From positions 22,259 through 86,258 of the forward strand of contig CAINRS010000139.1 of the NCBI GenBank assembly GCA_903852755.1: a DNA stretch of 64,000 nucleotides, in the 5' to 3' direction. The notes under the pieces were generated by a model, which was given only the letters and a program-made list of their open reading frames with translations, did not search any database and was not told where the DNA came from. The position numbers were made by a program, and so were the translations under genes. The DNA comes from an uncultured Actinomycetes bacterium (GTDB lineage: Bacteria; Actinomycetota; Acidimicrobiia; Acidimicrobiales; Microtrichaceae). Shown piece by piece: positions 17,333 to 25,988 of this stretch (within the stretch, counting starts at the first letter, position 1; the number at the start of each line of letters is the position of its first letter).

Positions 17333-18439
17333 GTGAAGGGGCGACGAGTCGCTGCGGTGCTGGTGGCCATCGTGGTGGCCGTCGGCCCCGGGTGCCTGCA
17401 GGCCGACTACGGCTACGAGCTCACTGCCGACGGCGGTGGCACGGTCGAGCTGCAGATCCGGTTCCGGGACGAGCTGGTCCGGACGCTCGAGCAGCTGGGT
17501 CTGGGCGACGTCGTGCGAGGTGACGTGTCGATCGTCGAGGACCAGCTCGACCGCCTGCCGGCCGGATGGCGTGAGCGCATCGACGTCGAGTCGGTCGAGG
17601 ACGGTGCCGGCATCGACGTGAGCATCCGGTTCGACGACCTCGAGCAGCTCGAGGAGCTCCGGACGATCGGTGACATCGGCGTCCCGGTGGTGACCCGCAC
17701 CGAGGGTCGGTGGCGCGTGGACCTCGACTTCACGTCGATGGTCGGCGCTGCGGGCACGCTCGCTCCGGCGGCCGACGAGCTGACCTCGAGCGACCTCGGA
17801 TCGGTCCTCTCCGATGCGCTCGGAGCACTCGCCGGCGAGCCGGAGCTGGTGGTCCGGGTCACCATGCCGGGCGAGATCACCGGCGCTGACGCCGCCGCGG
17901 AGGTGGACGGTCGCACGGCCACGTGGACCGTCGTCGCCGATGCGGCCGGGGTCGGGTTCGTCGAGTCGGGCACCGGCCCGGCCGGGTTCCTCGCTGCGTC
18001 GGTCGGTGGTGCGCCGCTGTGGGGACTGCTCCTGCTCGGCGTCGTGGTCGCCGCTGCGGTGGTCGTCGTGGTGGCGCGCTCCAGGCGCGGTGACCGGATG
18101 CCGGCGCTCGCCGGTCCCGGTCCCGTGTCACGTCCCGGTCCGGCCCCGTGGGAGCACGTCCCGCCGACCTCGGCCGCCGTCCCGCCGCTGGGCGGGTGGG
18201 CACCGATCGCACCGGTGACCCCGCAGCTACCACCGTCGGCACCGACCGCGCCCCTGGCGCTCCCGCCGCTGCCCGGTCCGGTCGGCCCCGGCAGCTCCGA
18301 GACCGCTCCGGTCCCGGTGGTGGACGAACCGACCGAGGTGCTGGCGGCGGTGCCGGTTGGTGGCTGGCATCCGGACCCGTGGGGCCGGGCGACCTGGCGG
18401 TGGTGGGACGGCCGGGAGTGGACGGAGCACACGGCCTGA
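17333..18439 (+). CDS. LppM-like lipoprotein with transmembrane helix and C-terminal DUF2510
   Basis: A 368-residue envelope protein. The signal sequence RRVAAVLVAIVVAVGPGC ends in a lipobox-like GPGC, so Cys22 would be lipidated. The extracytoplasmic part (about 25-225) resembles LppM-type domains (Tyr-Gly-Tyr-Glu-Leu start, alternating beta segments). A transmembrane helix (about 230-250) is followed by a Pro-rich cytoplasmic linker and a DUF2510 tail: GGWHPDPWGRATWRWWDGREWT. DUF2510 is common at the ends of actinobacterial membrane proteins and has no defined activity. The start is set by the leaderless -10 at 17319. No functional partner is evident. Confidence 0.75.
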   Translation: MKGRRVAAVLVAIVVAVGPGCLQADYGYELTADGGGTVELQIRFRDELVRTLEQLGLGDVVRGDVSIVEDQLDRLPAGWRERIDVESVEDGAGIDVSIRFDDLEQLEELRTIGDIGVPVVTRTEGRWRVDLDFTSMVGAAGTLAPAADELTSSDLGSVLSDALGALAGEPELVVRVTMPGEITGADAAAEVDGRTATWTVVADAAGVGFVESGTGPAGFLAASVGGAPLWGLLLLGVVVAAAVVVVVARSRRGDRMPALAGPGPVSRPGPAPWEHVPPTSAAVPPLGGWAPIAPVTPQLPPSAPTAPLALPPLPGPVGPGSSETAPVPVVDEPTEVLAAVPVGGWHPDPWGRATWRWWDGREWTEHTA

Positions 18440-18442
18440 CGG

Positions 18443-18456
18443 CCCCCGGCCGGGGG
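18443..18456. terminator. Palindromic hairpin between convergent genes, probable bidirectional terminator
   Basis: CCCCCGGCCGGGGG is a perfect palindrome lying in the 18-bp gap between the DUF2510 gene (ends 18439) and the glutaredoxin-like gene (ends 18458). No U-tract, as is usual in high-GC actinobacteria. Confidence 0.5.
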
Positions 18457-18457
18457 G

Positions 18458-18730
18458 TCAGGGTCCGGTCGAGGGGACGAGGTGGGGAGCCCGTCGACCG
18501 ACGAGCTCGACCACGGCGTCGAGCCGTGGGTTGACCAGGAACTCGTCGCCCACCGCGACGGTGGGCACCGTCTCGTTGCCCCGGGCAGCGGCCCGCACGG
18601 TCGCTGCAGCGTCGGGGTCGGCCCAGATGTCGTGCAGCCGGAGCGGCAGGCCCGTCCGCTCGAGCTGGCGGAGCAGCACCGTGCAGAACCCGCAGCCCTG
18701 GCGCCAGTAGACGTCGACCGCGTCGATCAC
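18458..18730 (-). CDS. Glutaredoxin/mycoredoxin-like protein
   Basis: A 90-residue thioredoxin-fold protein with the redox motif CGFC (in WRQGCGFCTVLL) near the N-terminus and the cis-Pro segment ETVPTVAVGDE. Mycoredoxins have CGYC, and this differs by one residue. Such proteins reduce mixed disulfides or shuttle electrons. GTG 18730 lies one nt after the stop (18734-18732) of the YceI-cytochrome-copper monooxygenase gene, so the two are cotranscribed and probably translationally coupled. The partner is exported while this protein has no signal, so a direct link is unproven. Confidence 0.88.
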   Translation of the reverse strand: MIDAVDVYWRQGCGFCTVLLRQLERTGLPLRLHDIWADPDAAATVRAAARGNETVPTVAVGDEFLVNPRLDAVVELVGRRAPHLVPSTGP

Positions 18731-18731
18731 G

Positions 18732-20891
18732 TCAGCCCTGCCGGGGTCGGGTCGTCACGGTCGAGAAGCACATCTCATCGTCGGTGCCCTCGGCGAAGAC
18801 CAGGTAGCGCATCGGCATGGTCGGCCGCAGGCTCCGGTCCCAGCTGCACTCGACCCTGATCGTGTCGCCCACTGCGATCGGCACCGGGTCCACCGGCTGG
18901 TAGTTGAGCTGCCAGTCGAAGTCCCACGTCGGGATGTCGAGCAGCACCGTCTCCCGGTCGGTCCCGGGGTGCAGCGTCATCCGGTACGTCGCCCCGTACT
19001 CGTGCATGTGTCCGAGCACGTCGACGATCTCGGCGTCGTTGCGCACCCGGTAGTCGCAGGTGGTGCGAGCCGTGTTGCCGTCGGACAGAGCGGCCAGCTG
19101 TTCCGGTGTCGTCCGGCAGACCCGGTGGAGGGCGTTGGCGATCCCGGCGCCGCCCGGTCCGAACCGGGCGCGGACATCGGCGATCGCAGCGTTCCGGTCG
19201 CACAGCGGTTCGGTGCGGCCGGGGGGACACGGCAGCTCCACCGGCCCCACCAGTTCGGTCGTCTCGAGTGCGACGAGCTCGGCCCCGGGCTGGGCGAGCT
19301 CGAAGGTCATCCGGGACTGGTCGGCCGGCCGGGCGTCGTCGTAGTGGTAGTGGATCTGGGCGACCAGGACGTCCCCCGGCTGGAACCGGAATCCGGCGCC
19401 CTCGCCGAAGTCCTGGGGGCGCTGGCCCGGCACCCATCCGGCGACCAGGTCGCCACCGCCACCCGGGCCCATGCCGACCGCGCAGTTCCACCCCGATCCG
19501 GCGTCACGTGCCTCGGCGGCGTCGAGCTTCGCCCGCTGCGCCGCCGGCGCCCGGTAGACGAGGGCGTGGTGGACCACGTCGAGCCGGTCGGGTTCGAAGG
19601 TGTACCCCGTGACGAACCGTGGCTCGGTGAGCGCCGGATCCAGGATGAAGCACCGGTAGTCGTCCCGCAGGCCCGACTCACCGGCGTACGGCTGGGGGAG
19701 TGCGATCGTGAGGTCGGCCCGTGGGGTCACCACGTCGGACTCGGCAGGCGCCGGGTCGACCGGTGTGTCGGCCGGGACGTCGAGTGGGCCACCGGCGTCG
19801 GCCCACTCGCGGATCGTGCGGATCTGGTCGTCGCTCAGGCGCCGGACGTGCTGGAGCGGGACTCCAAGGTCCGATGCGTGCCACGGCGGCATGTACCGGT
19901 TGCCGGTGACCACGGCGAGACCCCGGGCCACGGACTGGGCGTCGCCGGCCGTCTCGAGGACCCAGTGGGCCGCACCGATCTGGCCCTCCTGGTGGCACGA
20001 GGCGCAGTTGGTCGACAGGATCGGGGCCACCTGCGTCGAGAACGACGGACCGCCACCCGTGGCTGCGGTCCGCACCGCGACCTGTCGGGCTGCAGGAGGG
20101 CTGTAGTCGCGACCGTCGACGGCGACGACCCGCAGGGTGAGTCGGGCCTCGTCGCCGGTCCGGACGAGGCCGGCCTTGGAGATCGGGCCGACGCCGTGGG
20201 CCGACAGCAGCACCGTCCCGGTCGCCTCGGCCCGGAGCGTGTTGCCGTCGAGGCGGGCGGTGCCGGTGAAGCGCACCGGGGCCGGGACGTCCCGGACGGT
20301 GAGCATCCCGGCGAGCGTCACCGGGACGTCGGTGCCGTCGCCGGGTACCGGACCGTCGGGGAGGTCCAGGGTCGCCTGCTCGAGACGGGCCTCCGGGTGG
20401 TCGTGCGAGTCCAGGTAGTCGTGGTGGAGGGCCTTGTCGCGCAGGGAGTTGTCGCTCTCGAGCTGCTCGACGTTGACCACCAGGTCGCCGACCCGGGTCG
20501 AGGCCAGGTCCGTTCCCACGCCGAAACTGCCGGCGATCCCGCTCGTGGTGAGCACCGCGGTGCCGTCGACGCCGGCGAGCGTCTCGTCGACCTCCACGGT
20601 GACCGACGACTGCGACGCGTCGATGCGGTACACGGTCTCGCCCGGTCCCGCCTCGAGCGGGGCGACCAGAGGGAGCGAGCGGTCGACGGTCGGCTCGGGG
20701 GTGAGGACCAGTTCGATCAGGTCCCGGTTCGCCACGGCGAGACCCCCGGCGACCACGAGCAGGGCCGCCGCTGCGCTCCGCCACGGGTGCCGTGCGATCG
20801 CAGCGAGGGGGCCGGTCCGGTGCGTACGCGACGGTGTCGCCTGCACGTCGGACGGGACGTCGACCGGGTCCGGTTCGCGGTGGTGCTGCAC
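18732..20891 (-). CDS. Membrane-anchored fusion: YceI-like domain, c-type haem site, copper type II (PHM-like) monooxygenase
   Basis: A 719-residue protein, probably facing outside. One transmembrane helix (38-55) is followed by a YceI-like lipocalin domain (about 85-260, with DSHDHPEA and MLTVRDV). A haem c site CASCH (296-300) has a candidate distal Met334 in RYMPPWH. A two-domain copper monooxygenase fold follows: HH at 441-442 and HYH at 514-516 (CuH-type site), then HMH at 628-630 and Met707 in DDEMC (CuM-type site). That reproduces the ligand order of peptidylglycine and dopamine hydroxylases. I infer a hydroxylase fed electrons through its own haem, with the YceI domain perhaps binding a lipophilic substrate. 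GTG 20891 follows a GGGGGAT sequence. The glutaredoxin-like gene follows at once. Confidence 0.85.
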   Translation of the reverse strand: MQHHREPDPVDVPSDVQATPSRTHRTGPLAAIARHPWRSAAAALLVVAGGLAVANRDLIELVLTPEPTVDRSLPLVAPLEAGPGETVYRIDASQSSVTVEVDETLAGVDGTAVLTTSGIAGSFGVGTDLASTRVGDLVVNVEQLESDNSLRDKALHHDYLDSHDHPEARLEQATLDLPDGPVPGDGTDVPVTLAGMLTVRDVPAPVRFTGTARLDGNTLRAEATGTVLLSAHGVGPISKAGLVRTGDEARLTLRVVAVDGRDYSPPAARQVAVRTAATGGGPSFSTQVAPILSTNCASCHQEGQIGAAHWVLETAGDAQSVARGLAVVTGNRYMPPWHASDLGVPLQHVRRLSDDQIRTIREWADAGGPLDVPADTPVDPAPAESDVVTPRADLTIALPQPYAGESGLRDDYRCFILDPALTEPRFVTGYTFEPDRLDVVHHALVYRAPAAQRAKLDAAEARDAGSGWNCAVGMGPGGGGDLVAGWVPGQRPQDFGEGAGFRFQPGDVLVAQIHYHYDDARPADQSRMTFELAQPGAELVALETTELVGPVELPCPPGRTEPLCDRNAAIADVRARFGPGGAGIANALHRVCRTTPEQLAALSDGNTARTTCDYRVRNDAEIVDVLGHMHEYGATYRMTLHPGTDRETVLLDIPTWDFDWQLNYQPVDPVPIAVGDTIRVECSWDRSLRPTMPMRYLVFAEGTDDEMCFSTVTTRPRQG

Positions 20892-20976
20892 GTGGACGTG
20901 ATCCCCCTGGTTCCGGCATCCGCCCGGTACGTCGTGAGGCTAGCGCGGGTCGCACCGGGTCCCCGGCCGCGTGGAC

Positions 20977-20982
20977 CAGACT
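20977..20982 (+). promoter_or_regulatory. -10-like element (CAGACT), leaderless configuration, for the enoyl-CoA hydratase gene
   Basis: CAGACT is followed after 6 nt by ATG 20989. The same hexamer and spacing precede GTG 61696, so this is a variant of the leaderless pattern. Confidence 0.4.
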
Positions 20983-20988
20983 CGGCGC

Positions 20989-21798
20989 ATGCTCGAGCAC
21001 TTCTCCGACCGATTCCCCAGCCTCCGGTTCGACGAGCCGGCCGAGCACGTGCTCCGGATCACGCTCGACGGCCCCGGACTGAACGCCGTCGACGCCTCGG
21101 TGCACCGGGACCTCGCCGACGTCTGGACGGCGGTCGACCGCGAACCCCGGGTGCGGGTCGCGCTGCTCGCCGGTGCGGGCCGGGCCTTCTCGGCCGGTGG
21201 CAGCTTCGAGCTCCTCGAGGAGATGCTGGGCGACTACGCCGGCCGCACCAGGGTCCTGCGCGAGGCGCGGGACCTGGTGTTCAACATCGTCGACTGCTCC
21301 AAGCCCGTCGTGTCGGCGATCCACGGACCGGCGGTCGGTGCCGGGCTGGTCGCGGCGTTGCTCGCCGACGTGTCCGTGGCCGCCCGGTCGGCCCGGATCA
21401 TCGACGGCCACACCCGCCTCGGCGTCGCCGCCGGCGACCACGCCGCCGTGTGCTGGCCATTGCTGTGCGGCATGGCGAAGGCCAAGTACTACCTCCTGAC
21501 CTGCGAGCCCCTCACGGGCGAGGAGGCCGAGCGGATCGGCCTCGTCTCGTTGTGCGTCGACGACGACGTGGTCCACGACCGGGCGCTCGAGGTGGCGGTC
21601 GGACTGGCCGAGGGTGCCCAGTCGGCGATCCGGTGGACCAAGCACGCGCTCAACAACTGGTACCGGGACCACTCGTCGATCTTCGACGCATCCTGGGGGC
21701 TCGAGTTCTACGGGTTCGGCGGGCCGGACGCCGCCGAGGGTCTGGCCTCGCACCGGGAGAAGCGCCCGCCGCGCTTCAGCGGCCCGACCTCGGAGTGA
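20989..21798 (+). CDS. Enoyl-CoA hydratase/isomerase family protein
   Basis: A 269-residue crotonase-fold protein, expected to act on a CoA thioester. Oxyanion-hole segments are [14 protein letters not shown] and [21 protein letters not shown]. At the position of the second catalytic Glu the sequence reads [17 protein letters not shown], so an Asp or other residue may serve; this resembles actinobacterial EchA paralogues rather than a classical hydratase. Substrate unknown. ATG 20989 was chosen because of the -10-like hexamer 6 nt upstream; GTG 20971 is an alternative. It stands alone between the divergent fusion gene and a convergent kinase gene. Confidence 0.88.
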   Translation: MLEHFSDRFPSLRFDEPAEHVLRITLDGPGLNAVDASVHRDLADVWTAVDREPRVRVALLAGAGRAFSAGGSFELLEEMLGDYAGRTRVLREARDLVFNIVDCSKPVVSAIHGPAVGAGLVAALLADVSVAARSARIIDGHTRLGVAAGDHAAVCWPLLCGMAKAKYYLLTCEPLTGEEAERIGLVSLCVDDDVVHDRALEVAVGLAEGAQSAIRWTKHALNNWYRDHSSIFDASWGLEFYGFGGPDAAEGLASHREKRPPRFSGPTSE

Positions 21799-21811
21799 GT
21801 CCGGGGCGGAC
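21799..21811. terminator. Small hairpin between convergent genes
   Basis: GTCCG-GGG-CGGAC forms a 5-bp stem in the gap between the enoyl-CoA hydratase stop (21798) and the ppgK stop (21818). Short and without a U-tract. Confidence 0.3.
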
Positions 21812-21817
21812 GCGGCC

Positions 21818-22624
21818 TCAGCCGGCCGGGGCGAAGATCGCCGCCCCGGCGATCCCGGCGTCGTTGTGCATCTCGGCCGGGACCACGGTGGTCCGGGTCT
21901 CGATCCGGGGGAGGAACCGCTCGGCGTGCTTCGACACGCCGCCGCCGACGATGATCAGGTCGGGCCACAGGAGCCGTTCGAGGAGCTGCAGGTAGCGCTC
22001 GACCCGGCGGGCCCACTCCTTCCACCCGAGGTCCTCCTCCTCCCGCACCGACGCCGCTGCGTAGTCCTCGGCGTCACCGCCGTGGAGGTGGAGGTGGCCG
22101 AGTTCGGTGTTGGGCACGAGTCGTCCGTCGACGAACACGGCGCTGCCGATGCCGGTACCGAGCGTGACCATCACCACGACGCCGTCGACGCCCCGCCCGG
22201 CACCGAAGCGCATCTCGGCCACACCCGCTGCGTCGGCGTCGTTGATGACCGCGACCTGGCGTCCGGTCGCCGAGGCGAGCAGTCCGGCGGCGTCGGTGTC
22301 GACCCATCCGCCGTCGATGTTGGCGGCGGTCCGGGCGACTCCGTGCTGCACCACGGCCGGGAGCGTCACACCGAGGGGTCCGGGGTGCCCGATCTGCTCC
22401 ACCAACTCGGCCACGGTCCCGGCCACCGCCTGTGGAGTCGCCGGGTGGGGTGTCAGCAGGCGGATGCGTTCCCGGGTGAGGTGGCCCGTCGAGGTGTCGA
22501 CCGGCGCACCCTTGATGCCGCTCCCGCCGATGTCGATCCCCACCACCACACGACCCTCCGTCGACTCTGGTCCGACCACGGTGGCGTCCTCCTCGGGTCC
22601 GGGTGTCGCGGTCCGGCCCGTCAC
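21818..22624 (-). CDS. ppgK: Polyphosphate glucokinase (ROK family)
   Basis: Phosphorylates glucose to glucose 6-phosphate using polyphosphate (usually ATP as well). 268 residues. Motifs are the phosphate loop [12 protein letters not shown], catalytic [16 protein letters not shown], adenosine motif [10 protein letters not shown] and the PPGK-specific C-terminal stretch [18 protein letters not shown] followed by [20 protein letters not shown]. The last part distinguishes it from ordinary ROK glucokinases. The GTG start at 22624 has -10-like TACAGT (22644-22639) 14 nt upstream. It diverges from a sugar porter gene 69 bp away, suggesting coordinated glucose uptake and phosphorylation; the product feeds the pgi and zwf reactions encoded elsewhere in this window. 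Confidence 0.93.
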   Translation of the reverse strand: MTGRTATPGPEEDATVVGPESTEGRVVVGIDIGGSGIKGAPVDTSTGHLTRERIRLLTPHPATPQAVAGTVAELVEQIGHPGPLGVTLPAVVQHGVARTAANIDGGWVDTDAAGLLASATGRQVAVINDADAAGVAEMRFGAGRGVDGVVVMVTLGTGIGSAVFVDGRLVPNTELGHLHLHGGDAEDYAAASVREEEDLGWKEWARRVERYLQLLERLLWPDLIIVGGGVSKHAERFLPRIETRTTVVPAEMHNDAGIAGAAIFAPAG

Positions 22625-22638
22625 GGGACCGCGTCGTT

Positions 22639-22644
22639 ACTGTA
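22639..22644 (-). promoter_or_regulatory. -10 element (TACAGT) for ppgK
   Basis: On the minus strand TACAGT lies 14 nt before the GTG start, which would leave a leader of only a few nucleotides. Confidence 0.4.
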
Positions 22645-22693
22645 GGTCCCGCCCCGCCGGGAACCGGGCCCGGCTGCGCCACCGGAGGGACCG

Positions 22694-24154
22694 ATGAGCA
22701 CGACCGACACGACCGTTGCGAGCGCGGACGATCGGGGCCCCGTGCCGATCAGCAGGTGGCTGTGGCTCGTCGGCGCCGTCATCCTGACCGCCGGCGTCCT
22801 GTTCGGCTACGACCAGGGCGTCATCGCCGGGGCGCTGATCGGGATCGAGAAGGAGTGGGACGTCTCGACCCGGCTCACCGAGGTGATCACGAGCTGGGTC
22901 ACGCTCGGTGCCCTGGTCGGGGCCCTCGTCGCCGGAACCCTCGCCGACCGGATCGGTCGCCGAGCGGCCGTGACGGTGGCGGCCGTGCTGTTCGTGGCGG
23001 GTGCCCTGATCGAGGCGGCGGCACCCTCGCCGGCGGTCCTCGTCGTGGGTCGCCTCGTCGTGGGCTTCGGCGTCGGGGTGGCCTCGGTGGCCGCCCCGCT
23101 CTACGCCGCCGAGATGGCCCCCACCCGGGTCCGGGGCCGGTTCGTGTCCTGGTACCAGTTCGGGATCACCTTCGGCATCTTCCTCGCCTACCTCGTCGAC
23201 CAGCTGCTCTCGAGCGGGGACCGGTGGCGGTTGATGCTCGGGGTCTCCGCCGTGCCCGCCCTGCTGCTCGTCCTCCTGATCCTCCCGTCCAGTGACACGC
23301 CGCGCTGGTACCTGACCAAGGGCCGCCGGGAGGATGCGGTCCGGGCGGTCGAGCGGATCCGGCCGGACGACCCCACCGCCGGCATGGCCGAGATCGAGGC
23401 CTCCATCGCGGAGGACGTCCCGCAGGCGTCGTGGGGGCAGGTCTTCAGCCGGCGCTGGCGCACGCCGCTCCTGCTCGGGGTCGGCCTGGCCGTCTTCCAG
23501 CAGGTCACCGGGATCAACGCGATCATCTACTACGCCAACAAGATCTTCGCCGCCGCCGGGTTCGAGTCCGTGGCCGACCAGACCGCTGCCACGACCTGGG
23601 CGATCGGCGCGGTCAACGTGGTCGCCACGCTGATCGCCGTGGCGTTCGTCGACCGTCTCGGCCGGCGACCACTGCTGCTGGCGGGACTGGTCGGCATGGG
23701 GCTCAGCCTGACGGCCGTCGGCTTCGCCTTCCGGTCGCTCGCCGACATCCCCGAGGACCCCGTGACCCAGACCGCCCGGGTCTCCAACTCCGGGGTGATC
23801 GCGCTCGTCGGGCTCGTCGTCTACATCGCGTCGTTCGCGTTCTCGCTCGGGCCGGTGGTCTGGACCGTGATCAACGAGATCTTCCCCCGCGACATCCGGG
23901 GGCGCGGCGTGTCGGTGGCCACGGCGTTCAACTGGGGGAGCGCCTGGCTCGTGAGCCAGTTCTTCCTGAGCCTGACGGATGCCATCGGGCAGGCCGCCAC
24001 CTTCTGGCTGTTCGCAGCGCTGTGCCTGGTGGCGTTCGTGTGGATCTGGCGGTTCGTCCCCGAGACCAGGGGACGGTCCCTCGAGGAGATCGAGGCGATG
24101 TGGGTCGAGCGTGCCGGCGATCCCCAGCACGTCGTCCCCGGATCAGCCCGCTGA
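22694..24154 (+). CDS. Sugar porter family MFS transporter
   Basis: A 486-residue inner-membrane symporter with 12 predicted helices. Sugar-porter motifs are present: [12 protein letters not shown] (helix 1), ADRIGRR between helices 2 and 3, [21 protein letters not shown] (helix 4 and PETRG-like loop), [13 protein letters not shown] in helix 7 (sugar-binding QQxxGxNxxxYY), [11 protein letters not shown] between helices 8 and 9, and [13 protein letters not shown] at the C-terminus. Substrate probably glucose or a related hexose or pentose, in agreement with divergent ppgK. ATG 22694 follows GGAGGG. The 3' end overlaps the convergent lipoprotein gene by 12 bp. Confidence 0.95.
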   Translation: MSTTDTTVASADDRGPVPISRWLWLVGAVILTAGVLFGYDQGVIAGALIGIEKEWDVSTRLTEVITSWVTLGALVGALVAGTLADRIGRRAAVTVAAVLFVAGALIEAAAPSPAVLVVGRLVVGFGVGVASVAAPLYAAEMAPTRVRGRFVSWYQFGITFGIFLAYLVDQLLSSGDRWRLMLGVSAVPALLLVLLILPSSDTPRWYLTKGRREDAVRAVERIRPDDPTAGMAEIEASIAEDVPQASWGQVFSRRWRTPLLLGVGLAVFQQVTGINAIIYYANKIFAAAGFESVADQTAATTWAIGAVNVVATLIAVAFVDRLGRRPLLLAGLVGMGLSLTAVGFAFRSLADIPEDPVTQTARVSNSGVIALVGLVVYIASFAFSLGPVVWTVINEIFPRDIRGRGVSVATAFNWGSAWLVSQFFLSLTDAIGQAATFWLFAALCLVAFVWIWRFVPETRGRSLEEIEAMWVERAGDPQHVVPGSAR

Positions 24155-25171
24155 GGCCGGACCCACCGAGTCGAAGAAGTCCAGCACGACCTGCGTGGCC
24201 GACACGTCGGTGTTGGTCGGACCGGCGAACAGGTCCAACAGTCCCGGAGTACCGGCCCACGTGTGGCCGCTGCCCAGCAGCGACCAGTACTCGACCCGGT
24301 GGGATCCGCATCCGCTGAACACCGACACCCGGACGGTGGGCGCCCGGTCCTGCACCGTCGGCGCGGTGTCGCAGCCGGCCCGGGCGGCGTCGGTGGCGAC
24401 CACCGAGGCCAGCGGAAGGCCGAGCGGGGGAGCGAAGGGCACCTCGGACCCGGTGAGCGGTGCGATCGGGTCGGCCGTGCCGTGGAGGATCATCACGCTC
24501 GTCGGCGGTGAGTCCGGGCACAGGTCGGTCAGGTTGGTGCCTCCGGAGCCGGCGACCGCCCGGAACCGCCACGGCACCGTGCAGCTGAGCGCCTGCGCCA
24601 TGGCCGCCCCGGCGGAGAAACCGGCGGCGACGATCCGGTTGCGGTCGATGCACCCCTGGTCCTCGAGGTCGTCCACGAGCCGGTTGAGCAGACCCACGTC
24701 GTCGATCCCGGTCCGCAGGCCACCGGGCACGGCCCACCGTGGCCCGGGTTCGCTCCCGAGCGGCGTGAGCACCACGTAGCCCCGTGCGACCGCAGCCGCG
24801 GCCAGCCCCGAGTAGGCCTCCCAGGCGTCGGGGCCGAGGGCGAACGGGTGCAGCGAGACCAGCAGCGGCCGGGGACCGGTCCCCGTGCTGGGGACGTCGA
24901 GCGTCGCCGTCCGGGCGAGCCCCTGCCACGCGAGCGTGACCGTGGTGCGGCCCGGTGGGAGTCCCGACCCGGTGGTGCAGCCGGCTGACGGGGCCACGTC
25001 CTGTCCGGGCACGATGCCGCGTCCGGGAGGCTGGGGCAGGACCGACGGGGCCGGCGAGGTCGGGATGGTGCAGCCAACGGCGGCGAGCAGGCCGATCGCC
25101 AGCGTGGTGGCGAGGACTCCCGCCCTCCGGCTCCGACGGCGCAGCCGCCCGGTGTGTCCCTCGAGTGTCAC
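24143..25171 (-). CDS. LpqC/PHB-depolymerase-like esterase lipoprotein
   Basis: A 342-residue secreted esterase. A signal helix ends in the lipobox LAAVGC, so it is probably a lipoprotein. The alpha/beta-hydrolase core has the oxyanion region LVSLHPFALG, nucleophile elbow GFSAGAAMAQ, acid Asp in LHGTADPIAP and His in GSGHTWAG, matching the poly(3-hydroxybutyrate) depolymerase/feruloyl esterase (LpqC) family. Cys pairs in the mature part fit an extracellular location. GTG 25171 follows GGAGGATCGGAG; a -10-like TACCCT at 25242-25237 would give a leader of about 60 nt. It need not degrade PHB; small-ester hydrolysis is equally likely. Confidence 0.85.
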   Translation of the reverse strand: MTLEGHTGRLRRRSRRAGVLATTLAIGLLAAVGCTIPTSPAPSVLPQPPGRGIVPGQDVAPSAGCTTGSGLPPGRTTVTLAWQGLARTATLDVPSTGTGPRPLLVSLHPFALGPDAWEAYSGLAAAAVARGYVVLTPLGSEPGPRWAVPGGLRTGIDDVGLLNRLVDDLEDQGCIDRNRIVAAGFSAGAAMAQALSCTVPWRFRAVAGSGGTNLTDLCPDSPPTSVMILHGTADPIAPLTGSEVPFAPPLGLPLASVVATDAARAGCDTAPTVQDRAPTVRVSVFSGCGSHRVEYWSLLGSGHTWAGTPGLLDLFAGPTNTDVSATQVVLDFFDSVGPASAG

Positions 25172-25310
25172 TGGTCGCTCCGATCCTCCGCCGCCCGTGG
25201 CCGGTCGCCGCCGGGTGATCCGGGGCCCATCGGCCGAGGGTACCGCAGGCGCCGCCCGCCGTTCCCGGCCGACACGTGGGTCGATCCCCCGGTCCGCCAC
25301 CGCTGGCCGG

Positions 25311-25316
25311 TACGGT
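25311..25316 (+). promoter_or_regulatory. -10 element (TACGGT) for the HdeD-family gene
   Basis: TACGGT implies a start near 25323 and a leader of about 26 nt carrying AGGAGG (25336-25341) seven nt before GTG 25349. It contrasts with the leaderless genes because a clear ribosome-binding site is present. Confidence 0.45.
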
Positions 25317-25348
25317 TCGAACGGGCCAGTGGACCAGGAGGTTCCCCA

Positions 25349-25936
25349 GTGAGCGACGACGTGACCGAACAGGACATCCGGGACGGCGTGCAGGCGGTCA
25401 CCGGCATGTGGTGGATCTTCCTGGTGACCGGGATCGCGTGGCTCGTGATCGCCCTGCTGGTGCTGCGGTTCAACGAGACGTCGGTCGACACCGTCGGGCT
25501 CATCCTCGGCCTCGTGTTCCTCGGGGCGGCCATCAACGAGTTCGTGCTGTTCGCCGTGGTCCGGGGCGGGTGGCGGGTGTTCCACCTGATCCTGGCGGTG
25601 GTGTTCGTCGCCGGGTCGATCTACTGCTTCGTGTCACCCCAGAACGCCTTCTGGGAACTGGCCAGCGTCCTGGGTCTGCTGCTGGTGCTCATGGGGGCGT
25701 TCCAGATCGTTGCGGCGGTGCTCTCGCGGGACACCAACGAGGTCTGGTGGCTCGGGCTCATCGTCGGCATCATCGAGCTGCTGCTCGGCTTCTGGGCGTC
25801 GCAGCAGTACTACCCGGCCCGGGCCGCACTGATCCTGCTGTGGGTCGGGTTCTTCGCCCTGTTCCGGGGGATCACCGAGATCGTGACCGCCTTCCAGGTC
25901 CGTGCGGTCGGTCGGGAGCTCGCCGCCGAGGGTTGA
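25349..25936 (+). CDS. HdeD family (DUF308) membrane protein
   Basis: A 195-residue polytopic membrane protein with six predicted helices in pairs. It shows the repeated HdeD pattern GxxWxxxGIxxLxxG: ITGMWWIFLVTGIAWLVIALL at about residues 16-36, VFLGAAINEF, LLVLMGAFQI, GLIVGIIELLLGFWA and WVGFFALFRGITEIVTAF. HdeD is linked to acid resistance in Escherichia coli, but most family members are uncharacterised. AGGAGG precedes the GTG start. No partner gene is evident; the PAS-GGDEF gene follows 52 bp downstream. Confidence 0.9.
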   Translation: MSDDVTEQDIRDGVQAVTGMWWIFLVTGIAWLVIALLVLRFNETSVDTVGLILGLVFLGAAINEFVLFAVVRGGWRVFHLILAVVFVAGSIYCFVSPQNAFWELASVLGLLLVLMGAFQIVAAVLSRDTNEVWWLGLIVGIIELLLGFWASQQYYPARAALILLWVGFFALFRGITEIVTAFQVRAVGRELAAEG

Positions 25937-25988
25937 GCACGGGGTCGTCGCTGGGGCACGCACCCCGCCGGTCTGCCAACCTGTCGAG

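Noticed and set aside
18443..18456. Operator palindrome
   Set aside because: It lies between two convergent gene ends with no promoter close by, so a terminator is the simpler reading.
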